Shown here: positions 1 through 8,331 of the stretch, in pieces
Layout: each line of letters opens with the position of its first letter
How positions within the stretch are numbered: position 1 is the first letter of the stretch
DNA from: Lachnospiraceae bacterium
Lineage (GTDB): Bacteria > Bacillota > Clostridia > Lachnospirales > Lachnospiraceae
Direction: 5' to 3'
Length of the DNA: 64,000 bases
NCBI GenBank assembly: GCA_900759665.1
Contig: CAAEWE010000050.1
Location: forward strand, 1-64,000
Notes under the pieces: generated by a model
Told to the model about the DNA's origin: nothing
Seen by the model: the letters and a program-made list of their open reading frames with translations, nothing else
The model's database searches: none
Position numbers and translations under genes: made by a program

Positions 1-215
1 CCACCCAGGAGGCCTGGTCGTCCAGACACGTATTCATCGAAACATTGCAAAGCAAAGACTTTTCAGAAATCCTACTGATCTGCGTCAATTTTGGTACTAC
101 AGCTTCACGGTTTTGCCAGATATCCTAAGGCAAAAATCTATATTAAGTTTCCGTAGACATAAGAAATATTATGGGTGCATGCCACTATTTGGTGTGGGAA
201 GTTTGAGTGAGTGAT
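1..215 (+). repeat. One arm of a dispersed, long inverted-repeat element
   Basis: About 77 bases near the left edge (roughly positions 16-95) are almost identical, in inverted orientation, to the left arm of the palindromic element at 49294-49834. Further right the similarity falls but the same landmarks recur in the same order: GGCAAAAATCT near 130, GACATAAGAA near 156, and a GGGAAGTTTGAGTG-like end near 197. The partner arm would lie outside the window. No convincing coding sequence is present. The unit ends about 20 bases before the flagellin start, so it probably carries or abuts that gene's leader. Confidence 0.8.
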
Positions 216-238
216 TAAAAAACAAGGTGGGAATCATT

Positions 239-3200
239 ATGATCATTACACATAACATGATGGCAGAAAATATTTTAAATCAATATAAGTCCAATCAATT
301 GGATAGTGCTGTGACAGCCGGTAAGCTGGCGAGTGGATATCAGATCCGTGTAGCGGCAGACAATGCGGCGGGACTTCAGGTTTCCGAAGGAATGCGTGCC
401 CAGGTCAGAGGACTTATGCAGGCAGCACGTAATTCAGAGGAAGGAGCGGATTTTGTTCAGACCGGAGATGGTGCGATGAATGAAATGGCCAGCATCCTGC
501 AGCGCATGAGAGAGCTGGGGATCCAGTCGTCCAATGATACCTACACCAACGAAGACAGGGCAATGATGCAGTTGGAGTTTGACCAGCTGCAGAGCGAGAT
601 AGACCGGATCAATGATCAGACAGAGTACAATACGCTTCCTGTTTTTGAGCATTACACAGATACCTTTTATACGTTTGAGGGCAATAAGTACTGGTGTCAG
701 GATCAGATCCACAAGATTCAGGTTCCGGACAACTCATTAAAGATCAAATACCAGATTTCAGAAACAGAGCCGGAAAAGGAGATGACCCTGGAAATCCCGT
801 CCGGAAATTACACGACGCAGGAACTGATGGATGCGATGGATGATGTGGTTCATGACAAAAACGGTGCTGATGGATTATATCTGGAATATAACAAGAACGG
901 AATGTGTAACATGGTTCTCCAGAACGGAGAAAAGATCAATGATGTTTCCGGTGGACTCTCCTATCTGTTTTTTGATTCCTATGGGGGATCAGATGCGGGG
1001 ATGCTGATCGGTACCACGGAGTTTTATCCGGGTTCTCCGCTATGGGTCAATGGACAGAATAACCGGCTTGCATTTAAAATTGAGTATTATACAGGGAATG
1101 ACAGGGATGTGGACATTACTGTACCGGCGGGATATTACAGTCGTCAGCAGATGATCGATTACCTGAATACACAGCTTACCGGTACCGGAATGAAGGCCAT
1201 GGAGCATGGGGATTATTGTATTAAGATCGGTGGAGAGGATGGAATTATTACCGGTCTCCGGGGCAATATGTTCAAGATTGATGATCCGCGGTATGAGCAG
1301 GCGATGAGTTCTGTGTTCTATGACAACACGAAATACGGTGGTGTCAGCAAAACACCTTCTACTTTTCAGGGAGGCAATGTACTTCATTCCTCGGATTCCA
1401 ATTCCGTTTTTTCCAAATTTCATATTACAGATGCGAATAATAAGCTTTCTGTTAAATTGGATGCCAGCAGCAGCCTTTACAAAACCGTCACTCTGGAAAA
1501 GGGAGATTATACGATTTCCCAGATGACCCAGCTTTTGCAGCAGAAGCTGGATGCACTTGGATTAAAGATTGATGTGGCGCAGACAAGCAGCACGGAGAAA
1601 ACTGCCAATGGAAACTGGATCACGTTTTACGGTCTGTCTCTGACATCACGAGAAAAAGGAAAAGGATATCATATTGAGTTTGACCGTAGTGCCAGCACGG
1701 CATACGATACATTATTTGTTGACCGGGCATATACGGATGATGGAGATGATGTGTCGGTATCTTCCGGTGTTTTTTCCAGCCGGTCGGCATCGCTGACAGG
1801 AGGCAGAACGTTTGAGGCAAAGGATTTTCCTTTGACGATCAACGGGGACAATAATACTTTCCGGCTTCGGATCACGGAGAAGGATCCCTCTACCGGAAAC
1901 AGTTCTTCTGCAGATTATAATATTACTCTGACCCAGAAAACGTACAGTGATCTGTCGGAGCTCATCCGTGAAATTGACCGGTGTCTGAATGGAACCGGTG
2001 CGGCGTCCGCTGTCAAAGGTAAATTATCTGTCCGAAATAATGGACAGAAGATTCAGTTTACCAATAGTGACACCAACAAATCCGTGACAGAAATTCTTTT
2101 TGCAGAAAGCAGCTCGAAAGGATATCAGGCTCTCTTTGTGGGCAGTAAGATCACGACATCGGACAAGCAGGTCAGTTCCGGAAGCTCCAGGACACCGGAG
2201 GTTACATTAGATAAAGTAAAAGAACCGATAAACTATGATAAAGATAAAACATTAACGGTCAATGTCGGTGGTGGAAATAAAACCGTCCGGGTACCGGCGG
2301 GAACTTATACAAGGGATACTCTGGCGGAAACCATATCCAATCAGCTGAAAGGAGGAACGGTTACTTCTCCGAAGGGATATAGTGCATCAGGGAAAGGAAG
2401 TACCACAGACCGGAGGGGAGAGAGTTATACAGGTACCGGCAGCTCCAGTACAGCCCCGATTTATTGCAATGTGAAGGGAGCGGGAACACCGGTTCAGGGG
2501 ACGACCAGAGAGGAAGATACTTCTCCGGCATCCTATACCACAACAACACCTCTGCCGGATTCCTTTGAGGTCAAAAAAGGAGCCGCTGAGCTGAATATAA
2601 CGATCAATGGAAATCCATACACGATTGGAGTACCGGTGGGAACGTACACGCCGGCAACGCTTGCCATGGCATTGCAGACATCGCTGGATCAGGCAGTGAC
2701 GGCCAGAGGAAATGAAATTGATAAATTAAAGATCACGGTTGGTTCTAATAAACTGACGTTTACAACCGTGTATGAGGGCTCTGCAAGAACCATTCAATTT
2801 AATGCAGTGGACTCCCCTCTGTTCAATGATCTTTATACCACAAAGACACCGGCATCCCAAACGATTGATATTCCTCTGCAGTCAGGGATTGTTATTAAAG
2901 CGGGAGCAGATTCCTTTACCTGTTCTGTGGACGGAACGGCGTATACCGTGAATCTGCCGGAGGGAATTTATTCGCAGACATCTTTTGGAAAGGCATTAAA
3001 TCAGGCGTTTCAGGATCAGGGAGTCAAAGCGCAGGCATCTGTCAGCGGAGGCAGACTCACATTGTCTACCACAGAGGCCAATGGTGCTGCGTCAAGGATC
3101 GGTTACTCAACAGATAATGGAGGAAGTGCCTGCGAGGCGGTATTTGGTAAAATGGTACAGACGACACCGGCAAGTGCGACAATTTCCCAGCCGCTGCAGA

Positions 3201-5170
3201 GTCATATGGTGATCAAGACAGGAGAGAATAAATATTCCGTAAAGGTGACAGATGAAAATGGTGTGCCGTCGGATGTGACTGTGACGATCCCGGAAGGAAA
3301 CTACACGCCGGAATCCCTGGCGGCTATGTTAAATATATTATTTCAGGCGAAGGGTATCAAGGTATCGCAGAGTGCAGGGCTTTTGAATTTTACGACAGTG
3401 GCAGAAGGTCAGAATGTTTCTCTTACAGTTAATAGTACCATCAATGGTGCTGGTTCTGCCGGAAAAGCCATGTTTGGAGAAAATACTGTAACGACGCCGG
3501 ATGTGAAGGCATCCGTTACCGCCGATGGAAAGCTGAAACTGACAGGATCGGATACCGGAAGCAGTTATGCAATCTCGGTATCGTCCAAGACCAGCCCGGA
3601 TTTTCTGGAGCCGGACAAAACTACGACAAAAGTGTCTCCAACCAGTACAAGGGGAAGCCTTACTGCAACACATTATACGCTTCGTTCCTCTAATGATCTG
3701 GGGACGGGGATCGACCTGAAGGATTATGAATCAGATTTTTCATTTTCTTATAATGAAAACGGAACATCCATGGCAGTGAGTATGACATTGCCGTCGGGAA
3801 AATATACGGCGGATCAGCTTCGGCAAAGGCTACAGAACGAGATTGACAGTAAGCTGGGAAATGATAAGCTGAAGGTGTCGATCAACAGTGATGGCGGTAT
3901 TTCGATCACTGCGGCAGATTATGGAAGCCAGTATTCCATGAGTAATATGTCGGGAGGTTTTTACAAATATGTATTACAGGGGACGGCGGAGAGAGCGGAG
4001 ACGCAGATGACGTCCTCCGCAGAGGGAAAACAGCTGCCAAGTGAAACATATATTATAGGACGCAAGGAGATCCGTGGAAATGATGTGACGATCACCGATC
4101 ATCTGACCGATGAATTTGGAATGGATCTTACGATGGGTGGAACGACGTATACCATGAAAATGAAGCTTCCGGCAGGAACTTACTCCAATGATGCCCTGCT
4201 CGGGATGCTGCAGACAGAGTTAAATAAGCAGCTTGTGGGAAAAGGTCTTCCGGAGAACAGCGTTCTGGCAGGAATCGGCAAGTACGATTCCGGGGTTACA
4301 GGAGCATCGGATGCCGATGCACTGCAGTTTTACATGAATGACCAGCTTAATCTTCCGGAGGGAGACTGCCGGATCGATAATCTGACCGGAAATGCATTAT
4401 ATGAATTTTTTTACAAAACAGAAGGAGATCTGCTGCCGGCGTTCCTCACAGGAACAAAGGATGTGACGAAGGGGGTGGAGATCGATCCAAAGCGGACAGG
4501 TTTTGAATTTTGTATAGATGATGTGAAATATTCCTATGATCTGCCGGCGGGCCAGTACACCTCTGAGGAACTGGTTCATATGTTAAATCAGGTGCTGGAT
4601 CAGCCGGATCAAGGAGGAAAAACGGCTCCGATCCATGTAACACGTTCCGGCAATTCCGTAAAATTTGCTTTTGAAAAGCTTGGAAAACATAAGATTCATA
4701 ATGTCAGCGGACCGGCGGCACCGGCAATATTTACGGAAAGCGATGGAAGAAAAGATCACAATTCAGATCTGAATATCCAGGTGGGAGCAAATGCCGGTCA
4801 GATGGTGGCGTTGAAACGATATAGCATGAGTACTCTCAGCATGGGGATCAATTCCCTGGCGATCGGAAAATGGAAGAATGCACAGAAGGCGATCGGCCGG
4901 CTGGATGAGGCGATTACATATCTGAGTACGCGCCGCAGTAATTACGGAGCACAGCAGAACCGTTTGGAGCAGGTGGTGCGTGCGGATGAAAACACCGCAG
5001 AGAATCTGCAGGCGTCAGAATCGAAGCTGCGGGATGCAGATATGGCGAAGGAAACGGTTGCCAATGCACGCCAGAATATCCTGAGGCAGGCACAGATGTC
5101 TATGCTTGCCCAGGCAAATGAAACCGGCAGGAGAGTGGTAGATCTTTTGAGCGGATTCAGCCGGGCTTAA
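239..5170 (+). CDS. Giant flagellin with about eleven internal repeats
   Basis: A 1643-residue flagellin, against 270-500 residues for most flagellins. Residues 1-145 are the D0/D1 domain (start MIITHNMMAENILNQ, and QRMREL at about residues 87-92, the position of the TLR5-recognition QRVREL in enteric flagellins). The last 140 residues are the C-terminal D1/D0 domain. Between them a motif of the type [IVL]P.G.YT...L...L recurs near residues 184, 293, 417, 562, 682, 795, 903, 1014, 1181, 1307 and 1432, each preceded by beta strands and followed by a helix-like stretch and another strand. ATG at 239 is chosen over GTG 227 because AAGGTGG lies 8 bases upstream and the protein then starts as flagellins do. 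It would be exported by the flagellar type III system as a filament subunit. No other flagellar structural gene adjoins it. Confidence 0.9.
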   Translation: MIITHNMMAENILNQYKSNQLDSAVTAGKLASGYQIRVAADNAAGLQVSEGMRAQVRGLMQAARNSEEGADFVQTGDGAMNEMASILQRMRELGIQSSNDTYTNEDRAMMQLEFDQLQSEIDRINDQTEYNTLPVFEHYTDTFYTFEGNKYWCQDQIHKIQVPDNSLKIKYQISETEPEKEMTLEIPSGNYTTQELMDAMDDVVHDKNGADGLYLEYNKNGMCNMVLQNGEKINDVSGGLSYLFFDSYGGSDAGMLIGTTEFYPGSPLWVNGQNNRLAFKIEYYTGNDRDVDITVPAGYYSRQQMIDYLNTQLTGTGMKAMEHGDYCIKIGGEDGIITGLRGNMFKIDDPRYEQAMSSVFYDNTKYGGVSKTPSTFQGGNVLHSSDSNSVFSKFHITDANNKLSVKLDASSSLYKTVTLEKGDYTISQMTQLLQQKLDALGLKIDVAQTSSTEKTANGNWITFYGLSLTSREKGKGYHIEFDRSASTAYDTLFVDRAYTDDGDDVSVSSGVFSSRSASLTGGRTFEAKDFPLTINGDNNTFRLRITEKDPSTGNSSSADYNITLTQKTYSDLSELIREIDRCLNGTGAASAVKGKLSVRNNGQKIQFTNSDTNKSVTEILFAESSSKGYQALFVGSKITTSDKQVSSGSSRTPEVTLDKVKEPINYDKDKTLTVNVGGGNKTVRVPAGTYTRDTLAETISNQLKGGTVTSPKGYSASGKGSTTDRRGESYTGTGSSSTAPIYCNVKGAGTPVQGTTREEDTSPASYTTTTPLPDSFEVKKGAAELNITINGNPYTIGVPVGTYTPATLAMALQTSLDQAVTARGNEIDKLKITVGSNKLTFTTVYEGSARTIQFNAVDSPLFNDLYTTKTPASQTIDIPLQSGIVIKAGADSFTCSVDGTAYTVNLPEGIYSQTSFGKALNQAFQDQGVKAQASVSGGRLTLSTTEANGAASRIGYSTDNGGSACEAVFGKMVQTTPASATISQPLQSHMVIKTGENKYSVKVTDENGVPSDVTVTIPEGNYTPESLAAMLNILFQAKGIKVSQSAGLLNFTTVAEGQNVSLTVNSTINGAGSAGKAMFGENTVTTPDVKASVTADGKLKLTGSDTGSSYAISVSSKTSPDFLEPDKTTTKVSPTSTRGSLTATHYTLRSSNDLGTGIDLKDYESDFSFSYNENGTSMAVSMTLPSGKYTADQLRQRLQNEIDSKLGNDKLKVSINSDGGISITAADYGSQYSMSNMSGGFYKYVLQGTAERAETQMTSSAEGKQLPSETYIIGRKEIRGNDVTITDHLTDEFGMDLTMGGTTYTMKMKLPAGTYSNDALLGMLQTELNKQLVGKGLPENSVLAGIGKYDSGVTGASDADALQFYMNDQLNLPEGDCRIDNLTGNALYEFFYKTEGDLLPAFLTGTKDVTKGVEIDPKRTGFEFCIDDVKYSYDLPAGQYTSEELVHMLNQVLDQPDQGGKTAPIHVTRSGNSVKFAFEKLGKHKIHNVSGPAAPAIFTESDGRKDHNSDLNIQVGANAGQMVALKRYSMSTLSMGINSLAIGKWKNAQKAIGRLDEAITYLSTRRSNYGAQQNRLEQVVRADENTAENLQASESKLRDADMAKETVANARQNILRQAQMSMLAQANETGRRVVDLLSGFSRA

Positions 5171-5183
5171 TGGAAATAGCCTG

Positions 5184-5441
5184 TCACCACATCCGTTCTC
5201 CCAGAGGACAGTGGTTGTTCGCACGAAATGCTCTTGCTTCCACGTAGCTTCCGCATTTCCGGCAGGTGCCCATATGTAGCCATTTACAATCCTTACAGAT
5301 AGACAGCCGCTTCTCATAAAGAGGAGCGGCTGCTTTTTCGTGATCCGGTATCTGCTTTTGATAGGCAAGGATCTGCTGCATGGCTGTCCGGTCGGTCATC
5401 TCCCGGATCAGACAGCGGACACAGAAGGGTTTAGCAGACAT
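5184..5441 (-). CDS. DUF6171 small zinc-ribbon-like protein
   Basis: An 85-residue protein beginning MSAKPFCVRCLIREM. It has CxxC pairs near both ends (CVRC, CKDC, CRKC) and a closing CPLGERMW, the pattern of a small treble-clef or zinc-ribbon protein; from memory this is the clostridial DUF6171 family. Function is unknown. The frame is open further upstream, but similarity to the family starts at this ATG. It overlaps the end of the GH51 gene by 11 bases, so the two are probably translationally coupled. A plus-strand terminator for the flagellin is embedded in it. Confidence 0.7.
   Translation of the reverse strand: MSAKPFCVRCLIREMTDRTAMQQILAYQKQIPDHEKAAAPLYEKRLSICKDCKWLHMGTCRKCGSYVEARAFRANNHCPLGERMW
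5304..5338 (+). terminator. Terminator of flagellin lying inside the opposing gene
   Basis: CAGCCGCT and AGCGGCTG form an 8-bp stem followed by CTTTTT on the plus strand, 134 bases after the flagellin stop. It lies within the coding region of the DUF6171 gene on the other strand, so it can serve the convergent flagellin transcript. Confidence 0.55.
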
Positions 5442-7002
5442 AACAGCAAATGCGGCATACACTGCAGGCCGGCAGTGAGACAACCTGCAGATTGCCGTTC
5501 CAATCTTCTTCTGTTTCGAAGGCACGTACCTGATCCGGATCGTCAAAGGTATTGTATGCGTGTGCCTCAGCATGCAGCATAGCAATGGATGCTTCTCCAC
5601 AGAAGGAATATTTCATCGGCAGCTCCAGCTCCACAGAGAGGGAATCTGTCAATGAGGTATTTGCCAGTGTGATGGTCAGAAGCTTCTGGCCATTCTGCTC
5701 TGTGACAGATACAGACTCGGATAAAGCAGGGATTGCAATGTCATTATAGGAGATGACCGGTCCATGAATCTTATTTGCTGTATCTGCAGAATCTGTCCCG
5801 GAAGCCCTTGCAGCAGAAGCGGAGCCGGAAACAGCTTCGGCATAACTTTCCACCAGAGTAGCATCCTGATGCTCTTTATACATCTGGAATACATCGTAGG
5901 TCGGTGTTTTCAGGATCTTGGTATCCTCGGTCAGGATCATTGCCTGCAGGACATTGACGACTTGGGCGATATTTGCCATGGCGATACGGTCACTGTGCTT
6001 GTTAAAAATATTCAGAGAGGCGGCAGTGACAATGGCATCCCGCATGGTGTTCTGCTGATATAGGAATCCCGGATTGGTGCCCGGTTCCACATCGTACCAG
6101 GTACCCCATTCATCCACAAGCAGGTCAATATCATGGTTCGGGTCGTATTCATCCATGATCGCCAGATGCTTCTCGATAATATCCTCGATATGAAGTGCCT
6201 TGGAAATAGTAATATAATATTCCTCGTCGCTAAAGTCGGTTGCACTTCCCTTATGCTCCCAGTCGCCCGGCACCGTATAGTAGTGGAGACTGATGCCGTT
6301 GGCATGCCCGTGGTCGATACGGCTCATAAGCTCCTTCGTCCAGTTGTAGTCCTCGCCGCTTGGCCCGCAGGCAACCTTGTATAATTTATTATTTCCATAG
6401 TTTTTACAGAAACACTGATACCGTTTGTACTCGTTCGCATAGAAATCCGGACTCATACTGCCGCCGCAGCCCCAGTTTTCATTGCCGATCCCGACATATT
6501 TTAAGTGCCATGGCTTTGTCCGGCCGTTTTCTTTTCGGAGATTTGTGATGGTGGAGTCTCCGTCGGCAGTCATATATTCGATCCATTCGGCAGCTTCCTG
6601 TACAGTACCGCTGCCCAGATTGACGGCAATATACGGTTCACAGTCAAGCTGATCGCACAGCTCCATGAACTCATGTGTACCAAAGCGGTTGTCCTCCACG
6701 ATGCCGCCCCAGTTGGTATTGACCATACGGCGGCGGTTCTCCCTGGGACCGATACCGTCCCGCCAGTGATATTCATCGGCAAAGCAGCCGCCCGGCCAGC
6801 GAAGAACCGGCAGATGCAGTGCCCGGAGGGCTTCCACAACGTCCTTGCGCATTCCCTTGACATTTGGAATATCAGAATCCTCGCCCACATAGATGCCGTC
6901 GTAAATACAGCGTCCCAGATGCTCGGAAAACTGTCCGTAGATTTCCGGAGCGATGTGGCTTAGGGTTTTATCCGGGTTAATGTGTAATATTGATTTTAAC
7001 AA
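5431..7002 (-). CDS. Intracellular alpha-L-arabinofuranosidase, GH51
   Basis: A 523-residue retaining arabinofuranosidase with no signal peptide. It would release arabinose from imported arabino-oligosaccharides in the cytoplasm. The acid/base glutamate is in GNENWG near residue 175 and the nucleophile glutamate in VDEWGTW near residue 296; the N-terminal RWPGGCFAD block is typical of GH51. Translation starts at TTG, with AAAGGAG 7 bases upstream. A Ser/Ala-rich linker (about residues 395-415) separates the barrel from the C-terminal beta domain. The last residues, CSVCRICCYVC, form an unusual cysteine cluster. It lies 21 bases after dapA, so the two may be cotranscribed. Confidence 0.93.
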   Translation of the reverse strand: MLKSILHINPDKTLSHIAPEIYGQFSEHLGRCIYDGIYVGEDSDIPNVKGMRKDVVEALRALHLPVLRWPGGCFADEYHWRDGIGPRENRRRMVNTNWGGIVEDNRFGTHEFMELCDQLDCEPYIAVNLGSGTVQEAAEWIEYMTADGDSTITNLRKENGRTKPWHLKYVGIGNENWGCGGSMSPDFYANEYKRYQCFCKNYGNNKLYKVACGPSGEDYNWTKELMSRIDHGHANGISLHYYTVPGDWEHKGSATDFSDEEYYITISKALHIEDIIEKHLAIMDEYDPNHDIDLLVDEWGTWYDVEPGTNPGFLYQQNTMRDAIVTAASLNIFNKHSDRIAMANIAQVVNVLQAMILTEDTKILKTPTYDVFQMYKEHQDATLVESYAEAVSGSASAARASGTDSADTANKIHGPVISYNDIAIPALSESVSVTEQNGQKLLTITLANTSLTDSLSVELELPMKYSFCGEASIAMLHAEAHAYNTFDDPDQVRAFETEEDWNGNLQVVSLPACSVCRICCYVC

Positions 7003-7023
7003 GATAGTCTCCTTTCGCGGTGA

Positions 7024-7908
7024 TCAGATCAGCTTCATATCAGTCATTGCCTTACGCAGGATCTCCTGATTCTGTGGCTCCATTTCGGTCAGAGGTGCGC
7101 GGAGTGTGCCGACTTCTTTGCCCATCATGTTCAGGGCTGCCTTTACAGGGATTGGATTTACCTCACAGAACAGTGCATTGCAGAGTGGAATGCTGTCGAT
7201 CTGCATCTTTGCTGCTGTCTTGACATCGCCCTTCAGATAACTGGTAACCATATCGTGCATAAACTTCGGTGCTACGTTGGATACAACGGAGATAACGCCG
7301 AGTCCGCCCAGAGAAAGGATTGGAACAACCTGATCGTCATTTCCGGAGTAAAGTTCGATATTGCCGTCACACAGATTCATGATCTTGGCTACATTGCTGA
7401 GGTCGCCGGAAGCTTCCTTCACGCCCACAATATTGTCTACGTTCTTTACCAGAGATGCGATCGTTGCCGGTGCCATGGCACAGCCGGTACGGCTTGGTAC
7501 ATTGTAAAGGATCGCAGGAATGGAGATTTCCTTTGCGATCGTTGTGTAGTGGGCGATCAGACCGTTCTGCGTTGCCTTGTTGTAATATGGTGTCACTAGC
7601 AGAACGCCGTCAGCACCTGCCTCCTCGGCTTCCTTGCTGAGCTGGACAGCGGTTGCTGTACAGTTAGAACCGGTCCCGGCGATCACCGGGATGCGTCCCT
7701 TGACACGGTCGATCGCAAAGCGGATGGTATCCATATGCTCCTGCTCGGTCATGGTAGCAGACTCACCGGTGGTGCCGCAGATAATGATCGCATCGGTCTG
7801 TCCGGCAATCTGCTCCTCCAGAAGTTCGTCCAGTTTATCGAAATTGATCTCGTGATTTTCCTTCATTGGTGTAACTAATGCAACGCCAGCTCCTTCAAAT
7901 AATACCAT
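7024..7908 (-). CDS. dapA: 4-hydroxy-tetrahydrodipicolinate synthase
   Basis: A 294-residue enzyme that condenses pyruvate with aspartate semialdehyde, the first committed step to diaminopimelate and lysine. GTTGES (about residues 43-48), YNVPSRTG with the catalytic Tyr, and the Schiff-base Lys in VGVKEASGD are all present, and the length is normal. A TAAGGAGG ribosome site precedes the ATG. Its long leader carries a lysine riboswitch and an intrinsic terminator, so expression should fall when lysine is abundant. It leads an apparent minus-strand operon with the arabinofuranosidase, a metabolically odd pairing. Confidence 0.97.
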   Translation of the reverse strand: MVLFEGAGVALVTPMKENHEINFDKLDELLEEQIAGQTDAIIICGTTGESATMTEQEHMDTIRFAIDRVKGRIPVIAGTGSNCTATAVQLSKEAEEAGADGVLLVTPYYNKATQNGLIAHYTTIAKEISIPAILYNVPSRTGCAMAPATIASLVKNVDNIVGVKEASGDLSNVAKIMNLCDGNIELYSGNDDQVVPILSLGGLGVISVVSNVAPKFMHDMVTSYLKGDVKTAAKMQIDSIPLCNALFCEVNPIPVKAALNMMGKEVGTLRAPLTEMEPQNQEILRKAMTDMKLI

Positions 7909-7982
7909 AATAATGTTACCTCCTTAATAATATAAATGAATGATTGTGGAATCCGTGACGTAAAATGCAGTGGATTCCTGTG

Positions 7983-8013
7983 AAAAAGAAAAGAGACGGT
8001 GTTGCGCCGTCTC
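7983..8013 (-). terminator. Riboswitch-controlled terminator before dapA
   Basis: GAGACGG (8013-8007) and CCGTCTC (7999-7993) form a perfect 7-bp stem followed by TTTTCTTTTT. It lies just after the lysine aptamer, so it is the expression platform. Confidence 0.88.
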
Positions 8014-8035
8014 ATAATATACACAGGTATAATAC

Positions 8036-8203
8036 GTGATAGCGCTCCATCAAACTGATGACAGTCATGTCGTTATTCACGCCATGCCCAAGGAATATAC
8101 TGTCAGGCAGGATATCCTTTCGGCACTGTTCCCTTTCCACGATCCTCCTCTGTTTCCTGGAACATCAGATCGTGTACTGATGAAGAGTGCGACCTCTATC
8201 TAT
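8036..8203 (-). promoter_or_regulatory. Lysine riboswitch (L box)
   Basis: Read on the minus strand, this leader shows the L-box order: AGATAGAGGTCGCAC at the 5' side, GAAAGGGAACAGTGCCGAAAGG in the middle (conserved AAAGGG...GCCGAAAGG), a GACTGTCATC-type segment and a closing GGAGCGCTATC that pairs with GATAGAGG. A terminator follows directly and then dapA, the classic target of this class. Confidence 0.93.
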
Positions 8204-8208
8204 GCCAC

Positions 8209-8237
8209 AGCATACCACTATTGATATGCCTTGTCAA
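8209..8237 (-). promoter_or_regulatory. dapA promoter
   Basis: TTGACA (8237-8232), a 17-base spacer and TATGCT (8214-8209) form a near-consensus housekeeping promoter. Transcription would start near 8202, at the 5' edge of the lysine aptamer. Confidence 0.8.
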
Positions 8238-8259
8238 GCTACTGAAATAATGGTATGAT
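8231..8259 (+). promoter_or_regulatory. Promoter of the PBP-like gene, sharing its -35 with dapA
   Basis: TTGTCA (8231-8236), a 17-base spacer and TATGAT (8254-8259). The -35 hexamer occupies nearly the same bases as the minus-strand TTGACA of dapA (CTTGTCAAG is palindromic), so the two polymerases would compete. Confidence 0.7.
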
Positions 8260-8331
8260 GCAAGGGTCGAAAGCAGATAGCAGGCAGTGGTTTTGCAAGT
8301 GTAGGCAGTCAGCTTATCAATGGAGGGTTTC

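Noticed and set aside
143..169. Possible sigma-28 promoter for the giant flagellin (TTAAGTTT-N11-AGAAATAT)
   Set aside because: Spacing is right, but the -10 half matches only in ATAT; too weak to call.
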